Shown: positions 8,513 to 15,692 of the stretch, piece by piece
How positions within the stretch are numbered: position 1 is the first letter of the stretch
Layout: every line of letters begins with the position of its first letter
Source: Ruminococcus sp. UBA4240
GTDB taxonomy: Bacteria > Bacillota > Clostridia > Oscillospirales > Ruminococcaceae
NCBI GenBank assembly: GCA_002395525.1
Contig: DGXE01000036.1
Location: 1 to 23,888 of the forward strand
Reading direction: 5' to 3'
Length of the DNA stretch: 23,888 nucleotides
Position numbers and translations under genes: made by a program
The notes under the pieces: model-generated
Told to the model about the DNA's origin: nothing
The model's database searches: none
The model's input: only the letters and a program-made list of their open reading frames with translations

Positions 8513-9457
8513 TCAGTCCTTGTTAAGCACAGGATCCTTGACCTTGTCAAGGAACTCCTTGATGAAGAAGATATAGTCGCTGGCAATATCGCTCCGGATC
8601 GTCTTCTTCTTGGTGATATAGCCTATGTTCATGATGGTGTTGCGGTTCTCGTCATCCTCACGGAAGGGTATCATTTTGTAGTCGCTGCCGTTGAGCTCCT
8701 CGGACACGATGCCCGAACACAGGGTAAAGCCGTTGAGACCTATCATGAAGTTGAGGTTGGTGGCTCTGTCAGTGGTGCGGATCACACGGGGATATTCCTT
8801 GTCGGAGAGTATCTCCTCCGCAAAGAAGCCCGGTATGCTGTCCCCCTGCTCGAACATCAGACAGGGGTAGTCAAGCAGCTCGTCAAAGGCAATGCTCTCA
8901 TGGTCTGCAAGGGGATGATCCTTGTGGATGTACACATAAGCCCGACATCGTATCAGGGAGGTAAATTCAAGGTCGTTTACCTTCAGCATCTTGTCGATGA
9001 CCTTTTCGTTGTAATCGGACTTGAAGATGATGCCGATCTCGCTTTTGGCAGAGCCAACGTCCTCGATGACATCCATCGTCCTTGTCTCACGGAATGCAAA
9101 GTCAAAGCCTATGGTGTCATACAGCTCCACAGTCTTCACAAAGGCATCCACCGCAAAGGAGTAGTGCTGGGAGGAAACACCGAACCTGTGCTTCTTCTTC
9201 GCTTTCCCGGAATACTTGTCGGTGAGCAGCTCGTACTGCTGATACACCTGGCGGGCATAGCTGAGGAATTCCTCCCCCTCCGGTGTGGGGATGACCCCAC
9301 GGCTGTTGCGTGTGAATATGGTAATGCCCGTATCCCCTTCAAGCTCCTTTATGGAGCTGGAAAGTGAGGGCTGTGAAATGTAAAGTATCTCCGCTGCCTT
9401 GTTGAGAGAGCCTGCCTCCGCAATAACAAGGGCGTATTTTATCTGCTGCAAAGTCAT
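8513..9457 (-). CDS. LysR-family transcriptional regulator (CysB-like), probable regulator of the sulfur cluster
   Basis: The 314-residue protein has an N-terminal winged helix-turn-helix (MTLQQIKYALVIAEAGSLNKAAEILYISQPSLSSSIKELE read in parts, residues 1-42), the usual TRNSRGVIPTPEGEEFL, and a C-terminal effector domain of about 220 residues. Family members are tetramers that bind T-N11-A palindromes and respond to a small metabolite; CysB-type members sense O-acetylserine or N-acetylserine. It heads the lysR-mccB-mccA unit. AGAGGTGA precedes the ATG. Its promoter carries two T-N11-A palindromes: one about 66 bases upstream of the likely transcription start, and one inside the -35/-10 spacer, where it could cause autorepression. 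The same upstream palindrome recurs before the other transcription units of the cluster. Effector identity is inferred. Confidence 0.9.
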   Translation of the reverse strand: MTLQQIKYALVIAEAGSLNKAAEILYISQPSLSSSIKELEGDTGITIFTRNSRGVIPTPEGEEFLSYARQVYQQYELLTDKYSGKAKKKHRFGVSSQHYSFAVDAFVKTVELYDTIGFDFAFRETRTMDVIEDVGSAKSEIGIIFKSDYNEKVIDKMLKVNDLEFTSLIRCRAYVYIHKDHPLADHESIAFDELLDYPCLMFEQGDSIPGFFAEEILSDKEYPRVIRTTDRATNLNFMIGLNGFTLCSGIVSEELNGSDYKMIPFREDDENRNTIMNIGYITKKKTIRSDIASDYIFFIKEFLDKVKDPVLNKD

Positions 9458-9475
9458 GTTATCACCTCTTTGTAC

Positions 9476-9504
9476 ATTATATAGCTTTTTCCTATATAAG
9501 TCAA
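9476..9504 (-). promoter_or_regulatory. Promoter of lysR-mccB-mccA
   Basis: The minus strand has -35 TTGACT (9499-9504), a 17-nt spacer and a perfect -10 TATAAT (9476-9481). The transcription start would be near 9469, giving a leader of only about a dozen bases before the ATG at 9457. Confidence 0.8.
9477..9499. promoter_or_regulatory. LysR-type palindrome inside the lysR promoter spacer
   Basis: Perfect 8-bp inverted repeat TTATATAG-N7-CTATATAA (9477-9484 with 9492-9499), containing the T-N11-A core TAG-N7-CTA. It covers the spacer and most of the -10, so binding here would block RNA polymerase. This suggests negative autoregulation by LysR (inferred from position). Confidence 0.65.
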
Positions 9505-9526
9505 GTATGCGAAATATATAGTCTGA

Positions 9527-9543
9527 TATAGTTTTAAGCTATA
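9527..9543. promoter_or_regulatory. LysR-type upstream operator of lysR-mccB-mccA
   Basis: TATAG-TTTTAAG-CTATA, a 5-7-5 palindrome with a T-N11-A core. It ends exactly 22 bases before the -35 TTGACT, which centres it near -66, the classic recognition position for LysR-family regulators. The 22-base gap contains ACTATAT, which also occurs at the same offset in the paaK promoter. Confidence 0.7.
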
Positions 9544-9547
9544 ACCG

Positions 9548-10423
9548 TTATTCAAAGACATATCCCGAGGTGTAGCTGGCGGACAGCAGGGACACGTTCT
9601 CAAAGGCGTGGAGCTCGTCCCCCCTGTCTGCAAAGAACGACCTTTCCACCATATCCGGAGGGAGATATGTGTCTATCTGGAAGCCAAGGGAATACAGCGC
9701 CCTTGACACGTCGTTGTAGGTAAAGCCCCCGGACATTTTCTCCCCAAGCTCCTCGGTTATGTGTGCAAGATAGCCCACACGCTCGGGGTAGCCTGTGCCC
9801 TGCAGAGGAAAGTCAAAGATAAGCTCGCTGCCGGGTGCGGAAAGGTCGGCTATCTGGCGGAGTGTCTCGGTAAATACGGGCAAAGTCAGGTAGTAGCTTA
9901 CCCCAAGGATGGTAAAGAACGTCCTCACATTTGTGTCAAAGCCCGCCTCAATGAGCTTGTGGGACATCTTCTCGATATTGAAATCAACAGGCACGAAGCG
10001 GACATTCTTCGGAATGTTCCATTCAAGGGCACGGATGCGCTGCTTCTTGTACCGCTGTGTATCGGGATGATCCACCTCGAATATGGTGATGCCTTCGTTA
10101 TCGTTCCTGAATGAGAAGGTATCGGCGCCCGCCCCGCATATTACCATCTGGCAGGGCTCCTCCGCATAGTCACGCAGCCTCTCCTCCACAAAGCGCTCCC
10201 TTGCCAGGGGAATGGGGGCAAAGAATGTGTTCACAAACCACTTGATGTTCCTGTCATGGGTATAGTTTGAGACTATATGCTCACGTATCTCCTCATATTC
10301 TTCCTTGCCCATAAGATCGAATGCAAGGTAGTCATCGGATATTTTCCTGGGCTCGATGTTGGAATGATAAGCCCGTGCGAATGCGCACAGCTTGGCTGTC
10401 ATGCTCTCTCTGTTATCGACCAT
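9548..10423 (-). CDS. SAM-dependent methyltransferase, leucine carboxyl methyltransferase (LCMT/PPM1) family
   Basis: Predicted class I methyltransferase of 291 residues. SAM-binding motif I is VICGAGADTFSF (94-105), followed by the family motif EVDHPDTQRYKKQRI (116-130), VPVDFN and a SYYLTLPVFTETLR segment. Bacterial family members methylate small molecules or carboxylates; the substrate here is unknown. The gene lies between paaK and lysR in a cluster for homocysteine-to-cysteine conversion. In Bacillus subtilis a methyltransferase gene (yrrT) heads the operon with mtnN, mccA and mccB, so a role in turning SAM into SAH, the homocysteine source, is a reasonable inference. GAGGTGA lies just before the ATG and directly abuts a terminator U-tract; the leader encodes a cysteine-rich peptide (see the attenuator entries). 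Confidence 0.82.
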   Translation of the reverse strand: MVDNRESMTAKLCAFARAYHSNIEPRKISDDYLAFDLMGKEEYEEIREHIVSNYTHDRNIKWFVNTFFAPIPLARERFVEERLRDYAEEPCQMVICGAGADTFSFRNDNEGITIFEVDHPDTQRYKKQRIRALEWNIPKNVRFVPVDFNIEKMSHKLIEAGFDTNVRTFFTILGVSYYLTLPVFTETLRQIADLSAPGSELIFDFPLQGTGYPERVGYLAHITEELGEKMSGGFTYNDVSRALYSLGFQIDTYLPPDMVERSFFADRGDELHAFENVSLLSASYTSGYVFE

Positions 10424-10433
10424 ACTTCACCTC

Positions 10434-10471
10434 AAAACAAAAAGGGAGAATGCGAAAACACACATTCTCCC
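10434..10471 (-). terminator. Attenuator terminator directly before the methyltransferase ribosome binding site
   Basis: On the minus strand an 11-bp stem (GGGAGAATGTG with CGCATTCTCCC, one G-U pair, loop TGTTTT; 10461-10471 with 10444-10454) is followed at once by TTTTTGTTTT (10434-10443). The gene's GAGGTGA begins at the next base. A strong terminator with no gene ending upstream of it, placed between promoter and start codon, is the hallmark of transcription attenuation. Confidence 0.85.
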
Positions 10472-10500
10472 AAAAACACTTATGGTCATGCCGTTTTCAC
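10452..10500 (-). promoter_or_regulatory. Predicted antiterminator pairing of the cysteine attenuator
   Basis: GTGAAAAC (10493-10500), which overlaps the leader-peptide stop codon, can pair along its full 8 nt (one G-U) with GTTTTCGC (10452-10459), part of the loop and 3' arm of the terminator stem. The two structures are mutually exclusive. A ribosome at the stop codon would cover GTGAAAAC and let the terminator form; a ribosome stalled on the Cys codons about 30 bases earlier would leave it free. Paired by eye, no energies calculated. Confidence 0.6.
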
Positions 10501-10544
10501 CTGTCTATTCTTTTATACAGATAAAAACAACATACACACATCAT
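10497..10544 (-). CDS. Cysteine-rich leader peptide of the methyltransferase attenuator
   Basis: A 15-codon open frame, MMCVCCFYLYKRIDR, with its own ribosome binding site AAAGGAG (10554-10560) nine bases before the ATG. Three of codons 3-6 are Cys, all TGT. It lies in the leader between the promoter (10577-10605) and the terminator (10434-10471), and its TGA overlaps the predicted antiterminator arm. This is the layout of amino-acid biosynthetic leader peptides such as trpL and hisL, here apparently sensing charged tRNA-Cys. No T-box core (TGGNACCGCG) is seen, so a peptide mechanism is preferred. Confidence 0.72.
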   Translation of the reverse strand: MMCVCCFYLYKRIDR

Positions 10545-10576
10545 AGTGCCTGGCTCCTTTGTTATTTGATAAGACT

Positions 10577-10605
10577 ATTATGCACCATAGATTCCCATTT
10601 GTCAA
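10577..10605 (-). promoter_or_regulatory. Promoter of the leader peptide and methyltransferase gene
   Basis: Minus strand: perfect -35 TTGACA (10600-10605), 17-nt spacer, -10 CATAAT (10577-10582) preceded by an extended TG. The start would be near 10570, giving a leader of about 146 nt that holds the peptide and the attenuator. Confidence 0.75.
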
Positions 10606-10621
10606 ATAGTTTTTTTCTATA
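10605..10621. promoter_or_regulatory. LysR-type palindrome abutting the -35 of the methyltransferase promoter
   Basis: AATAG-N7-CTATA (plus strand; N7 is seven T), with the same T-N11-A core as the other sites, overlaps the first base of the -35. Unlike the other promoters, the position 22 bases upstream of the -35 holds only a half-site (CTATG on the minus strand, 10628-10632). Control by the same regulator is plausible but the geometry differs, and A/T tracts raise the chance of coincidence. Confidence 0.45.
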
Positions 10622-10637
10622 ACCAGCCATAGAACAA

Positions 10638-10661
10638 GCCGTATATCCGAAGATATACGGC
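10638..10661 (-). terminator. Terminator of paaK
   Basis: Perfect 10-bp stem GCCGTATATC/GATATACGGC (10638-10647 with 10652-10661) that reads as a stable UUCG tetraloop on the transcribed strand, 22 bases after the paaK stop. The following U-rich run is modest (TTGTTCT). Confidence 0.7.
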
Positions 10662-10683
10662 CTGCCCTGAATAAACGGTCACA

Positions 10684-12036
10684 TCAGATGTTGTAATCCT
10701 GATGACGCTCATCAATGACTCTTGATGACTTATGCTCGGAGCGGGTGTTGAGGCCGCCGTCGGGATGCACCTCGACTCTTGCGGGCTTAACGCCTATACG
10801 AGCCTTGAGTGCGGTGGATACCTCTGCTGCCACTTCCTCATCAGTCTTGGGGTTATCTGCGTTCTTCTCTATCTCAACGGCGTACTTGCAGGTGAAGTCC
10901 TTCTCGAATATCCTGATAAGATACTCGCCTGTGATGCCCTTTATGTCACGTACAACAGCCTCTATATCGGAGGGGAACACATTTACGGCGGATACGATGA
11001 ACATATCATCCTTGCGCCCGTTTATGTGGATGCGCCCGTGAGTACGTCCGCACTTGCAGGGTGTCTTGTCGATGTAGCCGATGTCACCTGTCCTGAATCT
11101 GATGAGGGGACGTGCCTTCTTCTGGAGGGTGGTGTAGACCAGCTCGCCTACCTCTCCGTCGGGGAGGATCTCCCCGGTATGTATATCTACTGTCTCCACA
11201 AGGATGTGATCCTCGGCGATGTGGAGGCCGTCGTGGTATTCGCACTGTGCGGCGCAGGCGCCGAATATGTCAGATAAGCCGTAGAAGTCGTAGAGCTCTG
11301 CCCCCCACAGATCCTCGATAGCCTTGCGTGTAGCGGGGATGGAGCCGCCCAGCTCACCGGCAACGATTATCTTCTTGATGTTGAGATCCTTCTTGGGATC
11401 TATGCCCGCCTTCTTTGCCTTCTCACCGAGCTGCCATGCATAGGAGGGAGAGGTCCAGATGACTGTGGGCTGATAGGTCTTGAGCACGAACAGGAGCCTG
11501 TCGGAAGGAAGGGTGCCGCCCCAGATGCACAGTGCGCCCATGTTCTGAGCACCTATTACATCGGGTCCGCCCACATAGAGGGAGAAGTTGAGGGCGTGGA
11601 CATAGCGGTCATTTGGTCTCATGCCTATCTGCCAGAACCAGCGGCTCTCAGTGTCCTGGAATGCATCGAAGTCCGCCTTGGTGAAGGGGCTGACTGTGGG
11701 AACGCCTGTGGAGCCTGATGATGTGGAGATGAACACCACGTCCTCCTCGGGAACGGCTGCCAGCTCACCTAAGAAACTGCCCACACCCTGAGTGTCACGC
11801 TGGGTCTTCTTGTTGATGAAGGGGAACTTCTGGATGTCCTTGAGGGACTTGATGTCGTCAGGAGAAACGCCTGCCTCATCCCATGTGCGCTTGTAGTAGG
11901 GAGAGTTCTCGTATGCGTGGCGGATGATCTCCTTGAGCTTTTCAAGCTGGAACTTTTCAAGCTCCTCTCTGGGAAGAGTCTCCAGCTTCTCGTTCCAGTA
12001 TTTTCTTTCTACCCATTTCTGAGTTGTCTGTGCCAT
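10684..12036 (-). CDS. PaaK-like AMP-forming acyl-CoA ligase (phenylacetate-CoA ligase family)
   Basis: Adenylate-forming enzyme joining a carboxylic acid to CoA with ATP. At 450 residues it is close to family length. Motifs: nucleotide loop STSSGSTGVPT (104-114), AGELGGS, YDFYGLSDIFG (249-259), the adenylate motif RFRTGDIG (313-320), a CKCGR element (327-331) typical of PaaK proteins, and NGRKDDMFIVSAVNVFPSDIE leading to the C-terminal domain. The family includes phenylacetate, indoleacetate and other arylacid ligases; the acid used here is not determined by sequence. It has its own promoter and LysR-type operator of the same design as the por-aminotransferase unit just upstream. That suggests it supplies acyl-CoA to the oxidoreductase or uses the acyl-CoA it produces. 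GGAGG lies before the ATG. Confidence 0.85.
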   Translation of the reverse strand: MAQTTQKWVERKYWNEKLETLPREELEKFQLEKLKEIIRHAYENSPYYKRTWDEAGVSPDDIKSLKDIQKFPFINKKTQRDTQGVGSFLGELAAVPEEDVVFISTSSGSTGVPTVSPFTKADFDAFQDTESRWFWQIGMRPNDRYVHALNFSLYVGGPDVIGAQNMGALCIWGGTLPSDRLLFVLKTYQPTVIWTSPSYAWQLGEKAKKAGIDPKKDLNIKKIIVAGELGGSIPATRKAIEDLWGAELYDFYGLSDIFGACAAQCEYHDGLHIAEDHILVETVDIHTGEILPDGEVGELVYTTLQKKARPLIRFRTGDIGYIDKTPCKCGRTHGRIHINGRKDDMFIVSAVNVFPSDIEAVVRDIKGITGEYLIRIFEKDFTCKYAVEIEKNADNPKTDEEVAAEVSTALKARIGVKPARVEVHPDGGLNTRSEHKSSRVIDERHQDYNI

Positions 12037-12093
12037 TTTTGTTTCCTCCGTTTATTCAGTTACATAAAGTAATTGTTTTCCTTTGATGTGCTT

Positions 12094-12122
12094 ATTATAT
12101 ACCAGTATACGTTATAAGTCAA
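12094..12122 (-). promoter_or_regulatory. Promoter of paaK
   Basis: Minus strand: -35 TTGACT (12117-12122), 17-nt spacer, -10 TATAAT (12094-12099). The leader is about 50 nt. The same -35 variant TTGACT occurs in the lysR promoter. Confidence 0.8.
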
Positions 12123-12144
12123 ATACATATAACATATAGTATGA

Positions 12145-12161
12145 TATAGGTAAAATCTATA
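12145..12161. promoter_or_regulatory. LysR-type operator of paaK
   Basis: TATAG-GTAAAAT-CTATA palindrome, exactly 22 bases upstream of the paaK -35. On the minus strand the gap begins TCATACTATAT, against TCAGACTATAT in the lysR promoter, so the similarity extends beyond the palindrome. Confidence 0.7.
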
Positions 12162-12175
12162 ACAAAAGAAACAAA

Positions 12176-12202
12176 ATGCACTGCCCCCGGGGAGCAGTGC
12201 AT
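12176..12202 (-). terminator. Terminator of the por-aminotransferase operon
   Basis: 9-bp stem ATGCACTGC/GCAGTGCAT (12176-12184 with 12194-12202) followed on the minus strand by TTTTGTTTCTTTT, 4 bases after the aminotransferase stop. It separates the operon from the paaK promoter. Confidence 0.85.
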
Positions 12203-12206
12203 CCTG

Positions 12207-13364
12207 TCATATCTTCGCTCTTATGCCTTCAAGCCTGTTGAGGGCTTCATTGAGGGTGTCGTCCTTCTTTGCAAAATGGAAGCGGATATACCTGTGCTCC
12301 GGCTCTCTGAAGAAGCTGGAGCCCGGCACGGCGCCCACACCCACCTTCTCGGCTAAGTGCTCGCAGAACAGCAGATCGTCCTCATATCCGAATTCGGATA
12401 TGTCCACCATTACAAAATACGCTCCCTGTGGCACATTGTGGACAAGTCCTATGCGGTCAAGCCCGTCTATGAACAGCTTTCTCATATGGGTGTACTTATC
12501 CTGCAATGCCCTGTAATAGTCGTCGCCGAAGGAAAGGCCTGTGACTGCCGCCTCCTGCAGGGGTGCCGCCGCCCCCACGGTGAGAAAGTCATGCACCTTG
12601 CGTATGGTGTCCGTCACCTCCGGGGCTGCGATGACATAGCCCAGTCTCCAGCCTGTAACGGAATATGTCTTTGACAGGGAGGAGCAGAGTATGGTTCTCT
12701 CCTTCATTCCGGGAAGCGCCGATATATGTGTATGGACGTTGGGGGCGTAGAGTATATGCTCATAGACCTCATCGGTGATGACAAAGGTGTCGTACTTTAT
12801 GGCAAGATCAGCAATTATCTGCAGCTCATCCCTTGTGAACACCTTTCCGCAGGGGTTTGAGGGGTTGCACAGGATAAGCGCCTTGGGGCGCTGCCTGAAA
12901 GCAGCCTCCAACACATCAGGGTCAAAGCTGTACTCAGGGGGCACCAGTGGAACATAGACAGGCTCCGCATTGGAGAGTATGGTGTCCGCCCCGTAGTTTT
13001 CGTAGAAGGGGGAGAATACTATCACCTTATCCCCCGGATTTGTGACAGACAGCATAGCCGCCATCATGGCCTCAGTGCTGCCGCAGGTGACGCATATCTC
13101 CCTTTCCGGGTCTATTTTCTGACCGGAGAAATGCTCGTGCTTTCTTGCAAGCGCCTCACGGAAATTCCTTGCACCGAATGTGATGGAGTACTGATTGAAG
13201 TCCTCGTGTGCCACCTGTGAAAGCCTGTCTGTTATCTCAGACGGGGGATCGAAATCCGGGAAGCCCTGGGACAGGTTGACGGCTCCGTATCTTGCGGATA
13301 TCCTTGTCATGCGGCGTATCACCGAATCGGTGAAGTTCTCTGCTCTTCTGGATAGTGTTGGCAT
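12207..13364 (-). CDS. Class I/II PLP aminotransferase, YbdL/kynurenine-aminotransferase-like
   Basis: Fold-type I aminotransferase of 385 residues. The N-terminal AVNLSQGFPDFDPP, the NPSNPCGK and ITDEVYEHI motifs, the PLP lysine Lys232 in SSLSKTYSVTGWRLGY, YFVMVDIS, and the C-terminal IRFHFAKKDDTL are characteristic of the glutamine transaminase K / KAT / E. coli YbdL branch. Members prefer methionine, glutamine and aromatic amino acids; YbdL is known to act on methionine and its oxoacid. The ATG chosen at 13362-13364 overlaps the porB stop by one base (TAATG), which suggests translational coupling; an upstream ATG at 13394 would lie inside porB. As last gene of the por operon it probably interconverts an amino acid and the 2-oxoacid used by the oxidoreductase. 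Confidence 0.86.
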   Translation of the reverse strand: MPTLSRRAENFTDSVIRRMTRISARYGAVNLSQGFPDFDPPSEITDRLSQVAHEDFNQYSITFGARNFREALARKHEHFSGQKIDPEREICVTCGSTEAMMAAMLSVTNPGDKVIVFSPFYENYGADTILSNAEPVYVPLVPPEYSFDPDVLEAAFRQRPKALILCNPSNPCGKVFTRDELQIIADLAIKYDTFVITDEVYEHILYAPNVHTHISALPGMKERTILCSSLSKTYSVTGWRLGYVIAAPEVTDTIRKVHDFLTVGAAAPLQEAAVTGLSFGDDYYRALQDKYTHMRKLFIDGLDRIGLVHNVPQGAYFVMVDISEFGYEDDLLFCEHLAEKVGVGAVPGSSFFREPEHRYIRFHFAKKDDTLNEALNRLEGIRAKI

Positions 13365-14257
13365 TATTTCCACTCTTTCCTTATTCTTTCCCATTTTCTG
13401 TCACGGGAATCGATTATCGTAGCTATGTCCTCATCTGTAAGATGCTTAAACCGCCCCTGACGACGCAGATAGGCCTCTGCGGATGTAAATTCCTTCGGAT
13501 CACGGGTGAGCCTGTATTCCCCGTTTTCGTACTCCGCCAGATACCACAGTCCGCAGTCTGCTATCTCACGGGCTACCTCCACCGTGTCACTGACAGGTAT
13601 GCCCCAGCCCGTGGGGCAGGGCGCTATTACGTGGATGTACTTTGTGCCCCTTATCTTCGATGCCTTTTCCACCTTGTTTATAAAGTCGTTAATGTAGCCT
13701 ACGGTGGCAGTTGCGGCATAGGGTATGTCATGGGCGGCAACTATCTCGAACATATTCTTCTTGGGGCGGATATTGCCGTGGATATTGGCACCTGCGGGGG
13801 TGGTGGTGGTGCGTGCCCCGTAGGGGGTAAGCCCCGACTTCTGTATGCCCGTGTTCATATATGCTTCGTTGTCGTAGCAGATGTAGAGGATGTCATCTCC
13901 CCTGTCGATGGCGCCCGAAAGAGCCTGTATGCCGATGTCGGCAGTGCCTCCGTCCCCTGCAAAGCCCACAGCGTGAAAGTCTTTGTATCCCTTTCTGCGC
14001 GCATACCTGCGCAGGCCTGCCTCCACGCCTGTAAGCATGGATGCAGTCCCTGCAAACATGGATATTATGGCATTGTTGCCGAAGCAGAGCTGGGGGAAGT
14101 TAAAGCCCACCGCAGACATACACCCGGCAGGCAGCACCGCAACAGCCCTCTCTCCCAGGACTTTAAGGGCTGCACGCACAGCAAGGGAGCCGCCGCAGCC
14201 TGCACAAGCCTTGTGGCCGTAGAAGTATTCGTTTTTGTCAAGAGCACTTGCGTTCAT
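13364..14257 (-). CDS. 2-oxoacid:ferredoxin oxidoreductase, beta subunit (TPP-binding)
   Basis: Thiamine diphosphate-binding subunit, 297 residues. It shows the proximal cluster cysteines (Cys18 and Cys21 in CAGCGG, Cys46 in PAGCMS, and one in APCPTGW), the TPP motif beginning GDGGTADIG, and NEAYMNTGIQKS. This pattern fits pyruvate/2-oxoisovalerate-type four-subunit enzymes. The ATG overlaps the alpha-subunit stop by four bases. Substrate is not decided by sequence: pyruvate is the default annotation, but an operon with an aminotransferase and a separate main-metabolism role for pyruvate oxidoreductase in such organisms point to an amino-acid-derived oxoacid. The enzyme could run either as decarboxylase or, with reduced ferredoxin, as carboxylase. 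Confidence 0.9.
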   Translation of the reverse strand: MNASALDKNEYFYGHKACAGCGGSLAVRAALKVLGERAVAVLPAGCMSAVGFNFPQLCFGNNAIISMFAGTASMLTGVEAGLRRYARRKGYKDFHAVGFAGDGGTADIGIQALSGAIDRGDDILYICYDNEAYMNTGIQKSGLTPYGARTTTTPAGANIHGNIRPKKNMFEIVAAHDIPYAATATVGYINDFINKVEKASKIRGTKYIHVIAPCPTGWGIPVSDTVEVAREIADCGLWYLAEYENGEYRLTRDPKEFTSAEAYLRRQGRFKHLTDEDIATIIDSRDRKWERIRKEWK

Positions 14258-15408
14258 CTGCTCACCCCTATCCAGTTAAGTCTGTCTGTGCCGGTCTGTA
14301 CTTTTGTGAAAACATCCCTGATGTCGTCAGCCGAAATGTCCCTGCCCCCGAGTCCGCCGATGAAATTATAGGCGGGAGCGGTGATGCCTCCCCACTGGAG
14401 GGCGGAGGTCACATTGGCATAGACGGTGCCCGCATTTCCGAAGGAGATATCCTTTTCAAGCACCCCGACAGCTTTTGCATTTCTCACCGCCGCTGCTATC
14501 TCATCATTGGGGAAGGGTCTTAAATACCGTATGCGTATGACACCCGCCTTTATCCCCTGTTCACGGAGCTCATCCGCAATGTTCCTGCAAAGCCCTGCGA
14601 TAGTGCCAAGGGTGATGATGACATATTCCGCATCCTCGGTGAGATAGGTATCCAGCAGCCCTGTGTACCTTCTCCCGAATACCTGTGCAAACCTGTCCTC
14701 CGCCTCGGCAATGACCCCTCTTGCCCTGTCAAAGGCACGGTGCTCCTTGTATTTGAAGATGATGTTTGTCTCAGGCCCTGCGGAAAATCCCATGTTGACA
14801 GGGTGCTCAAAGTCAAAGCGGTTATTTGTTTCATATGGGGGCAGATATTCCTTTGCCTGCTCCGGTGCAGGTATATCCACGTTCTCATAGGTATGGGTCA
14901 GGATAAAGCCGTCAAGATTTGCCATATAGGGCGTGGATACATCCCTGTGTTCGGCTATGTAATACGCCATAAGGGCAAGGTCAAGGGCTTCCTGTGCATT
15001 CTCCGCATAGGACTGTATCCAGCCCGTGTCGAGCAGGGCAAGGGAATCCCTCTGATCCCCGTAGATATTCCAGGGCAGCGCAGTGGCACGGTTGGCATTC
15101 ATCATAACTATGGGGAAGCGCCCTCCGGATGCGTACACAAGCCCCTCCGCCATGTAGAGGAGCCCCTGTGAGGATGTGGCGGTAAAGGTGCGCACCCCTG
15201 CGGCTGATGCGCCAATGGCGCAGGAAAGGGCGGAGTGCTCGCTCTCAACGTGGATAAACTCCGCATCAAGGGAGCCGTTCTCCACCATTTCGGACAGCTT
15301 CTCCACCACCACCGTCTGGGGGGTTATGGGATAGGCGGATATGACCTCGGGACAGGCAAGACGAACGCCCTCCGCAAAGGCCTCGTCCCCGGATAAGAAC
15401 TTTTTCAT
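14254..15408 (-). CDS. 2-oxoacid:ferredoxin oxidoreductase, alpha subunit
   Basis: 384-residue alpha subunit. It begins MKKFLSGDEAFAEGVRLA and has the conserved AYPITPQT near residue 25, FIHVESEHSA, TSSQGLLYMAEGL, then the substrate-region segment MMNANRATALPWNIYGDQRDSL. The C-terminal part carries GVLEKDISFGNAG and the FIGGLGGRDI motif. In pyruvate enzymes the NANRA segment usually continues with WCDHSD; here it is YGDQRD, a difference that could affect substrate choice (comparison from memory). The ATG at 15406-15408 follows the delta-subunit stop by 2 bases; upstream in-frame starts lie inside the delta gene. Forms the complex with gamma, delta and beta encoded in the same operon. Confidence 0.9.
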   Translation of the reverse strand: MKKFLSGDEAFAEGVRLACPEVISAYPITPQTVVVEKLSEMVENGSLDAEFIHVESEHSALSCAIGASAAGVRTFTATSSQGLLYMAEGLVYASGGRFPIVMMNANRATALPWNIYGDQRDSLALLDTGWIQSYAENAQEALDLALMAYYIAEHRDVSTPYMANLDGFILTHTYENVDIPAPEQAKEYLPPYETNNRFDFEHPVNMGFSAGPETNIIFKYKEHRAFDRARGVIAEAEDRFAQVFGRRYTGLLDTYLTEDAEYVIITLGTIAGLCRNIADELREQGIKAGVIRIRYLRPFPNDEIAAAVRNAKAVGVLEKDISFGNAGTVYANVTSALQWGGITAPAYNFIGGLGGRDISADDIRDVFTKVQTGTDRLNWIGVSR

Positions 15409-15410
15409 AT

Positions 15411-15692
15411 TTACCTCATTTCGATGGCGTGTCGGGGACATATCTTGGAGCATATCCCGCAGCCCTTGCAAAAGTCGTAGTCCAGAACAGGCGTCTTCCC
15501 CTCCATGGAGATGACCCCATCGGGGCAGTAGAGATAGCACTGTGAACAGCCTATGCACTTTTCTGTGTCCACATAGGGGGTAACACTTCTCCAGCCTGCG
15601 TTTACGGTGACAAGATACCCCGCCTCAAAGCAGGTGTCTTCCGGTATCTCATCGAATGTGAATGTACTTTTCTCTCTTATATATGGTTTCAT
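15411..15692 (-). CDS. 2-oxoacid:ferredoxin oxidoreductase, delta subunit (2x[4Fe-4S] ferredoxin)
   Basis: 93-residue ferredoxin-like subunit that carries electrons between the TPP subunit and external ferredoxin. Two complete cluster motifs are present: CIGCSQCYLYCP and CKGCGICSKICP, each CxxCxxCxxxCP. The N-terminal extension of about 45 residues is normal for PorD. The ATG overlaps the gamma-subunit stop by 4 bases, and the alpha subunit starts 2 bases after its stop, so stoichiometric expression is expected. Confidence 0.93.
   Translation of the reverse strand: MKPYIREKSTFTFDEIPEDTCFEAGYLVTVNAGWRSVTPYVDTEKCIGCSQCYLYCPDGVISMEGKTPVLDYDFCKGCGICSKICPRHAIEMR

Noticed and set aside
10424..10683. 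T-box or SAM riboswitch before the methyltransferase gene
   Set aside because: No T-box TGGNACCGCG core and no S-box-like conserved elements are seen; the leader peptide with Cys codons explains the terminator better.
12037..12087. A start-stop element (ATGTAA) in the paaK leader as a regulatory mini-ORF
   Set aside because: The AAAGGA upstream is about 13 bases away and nothing else in the leader supports a regulatory role; probably chance.
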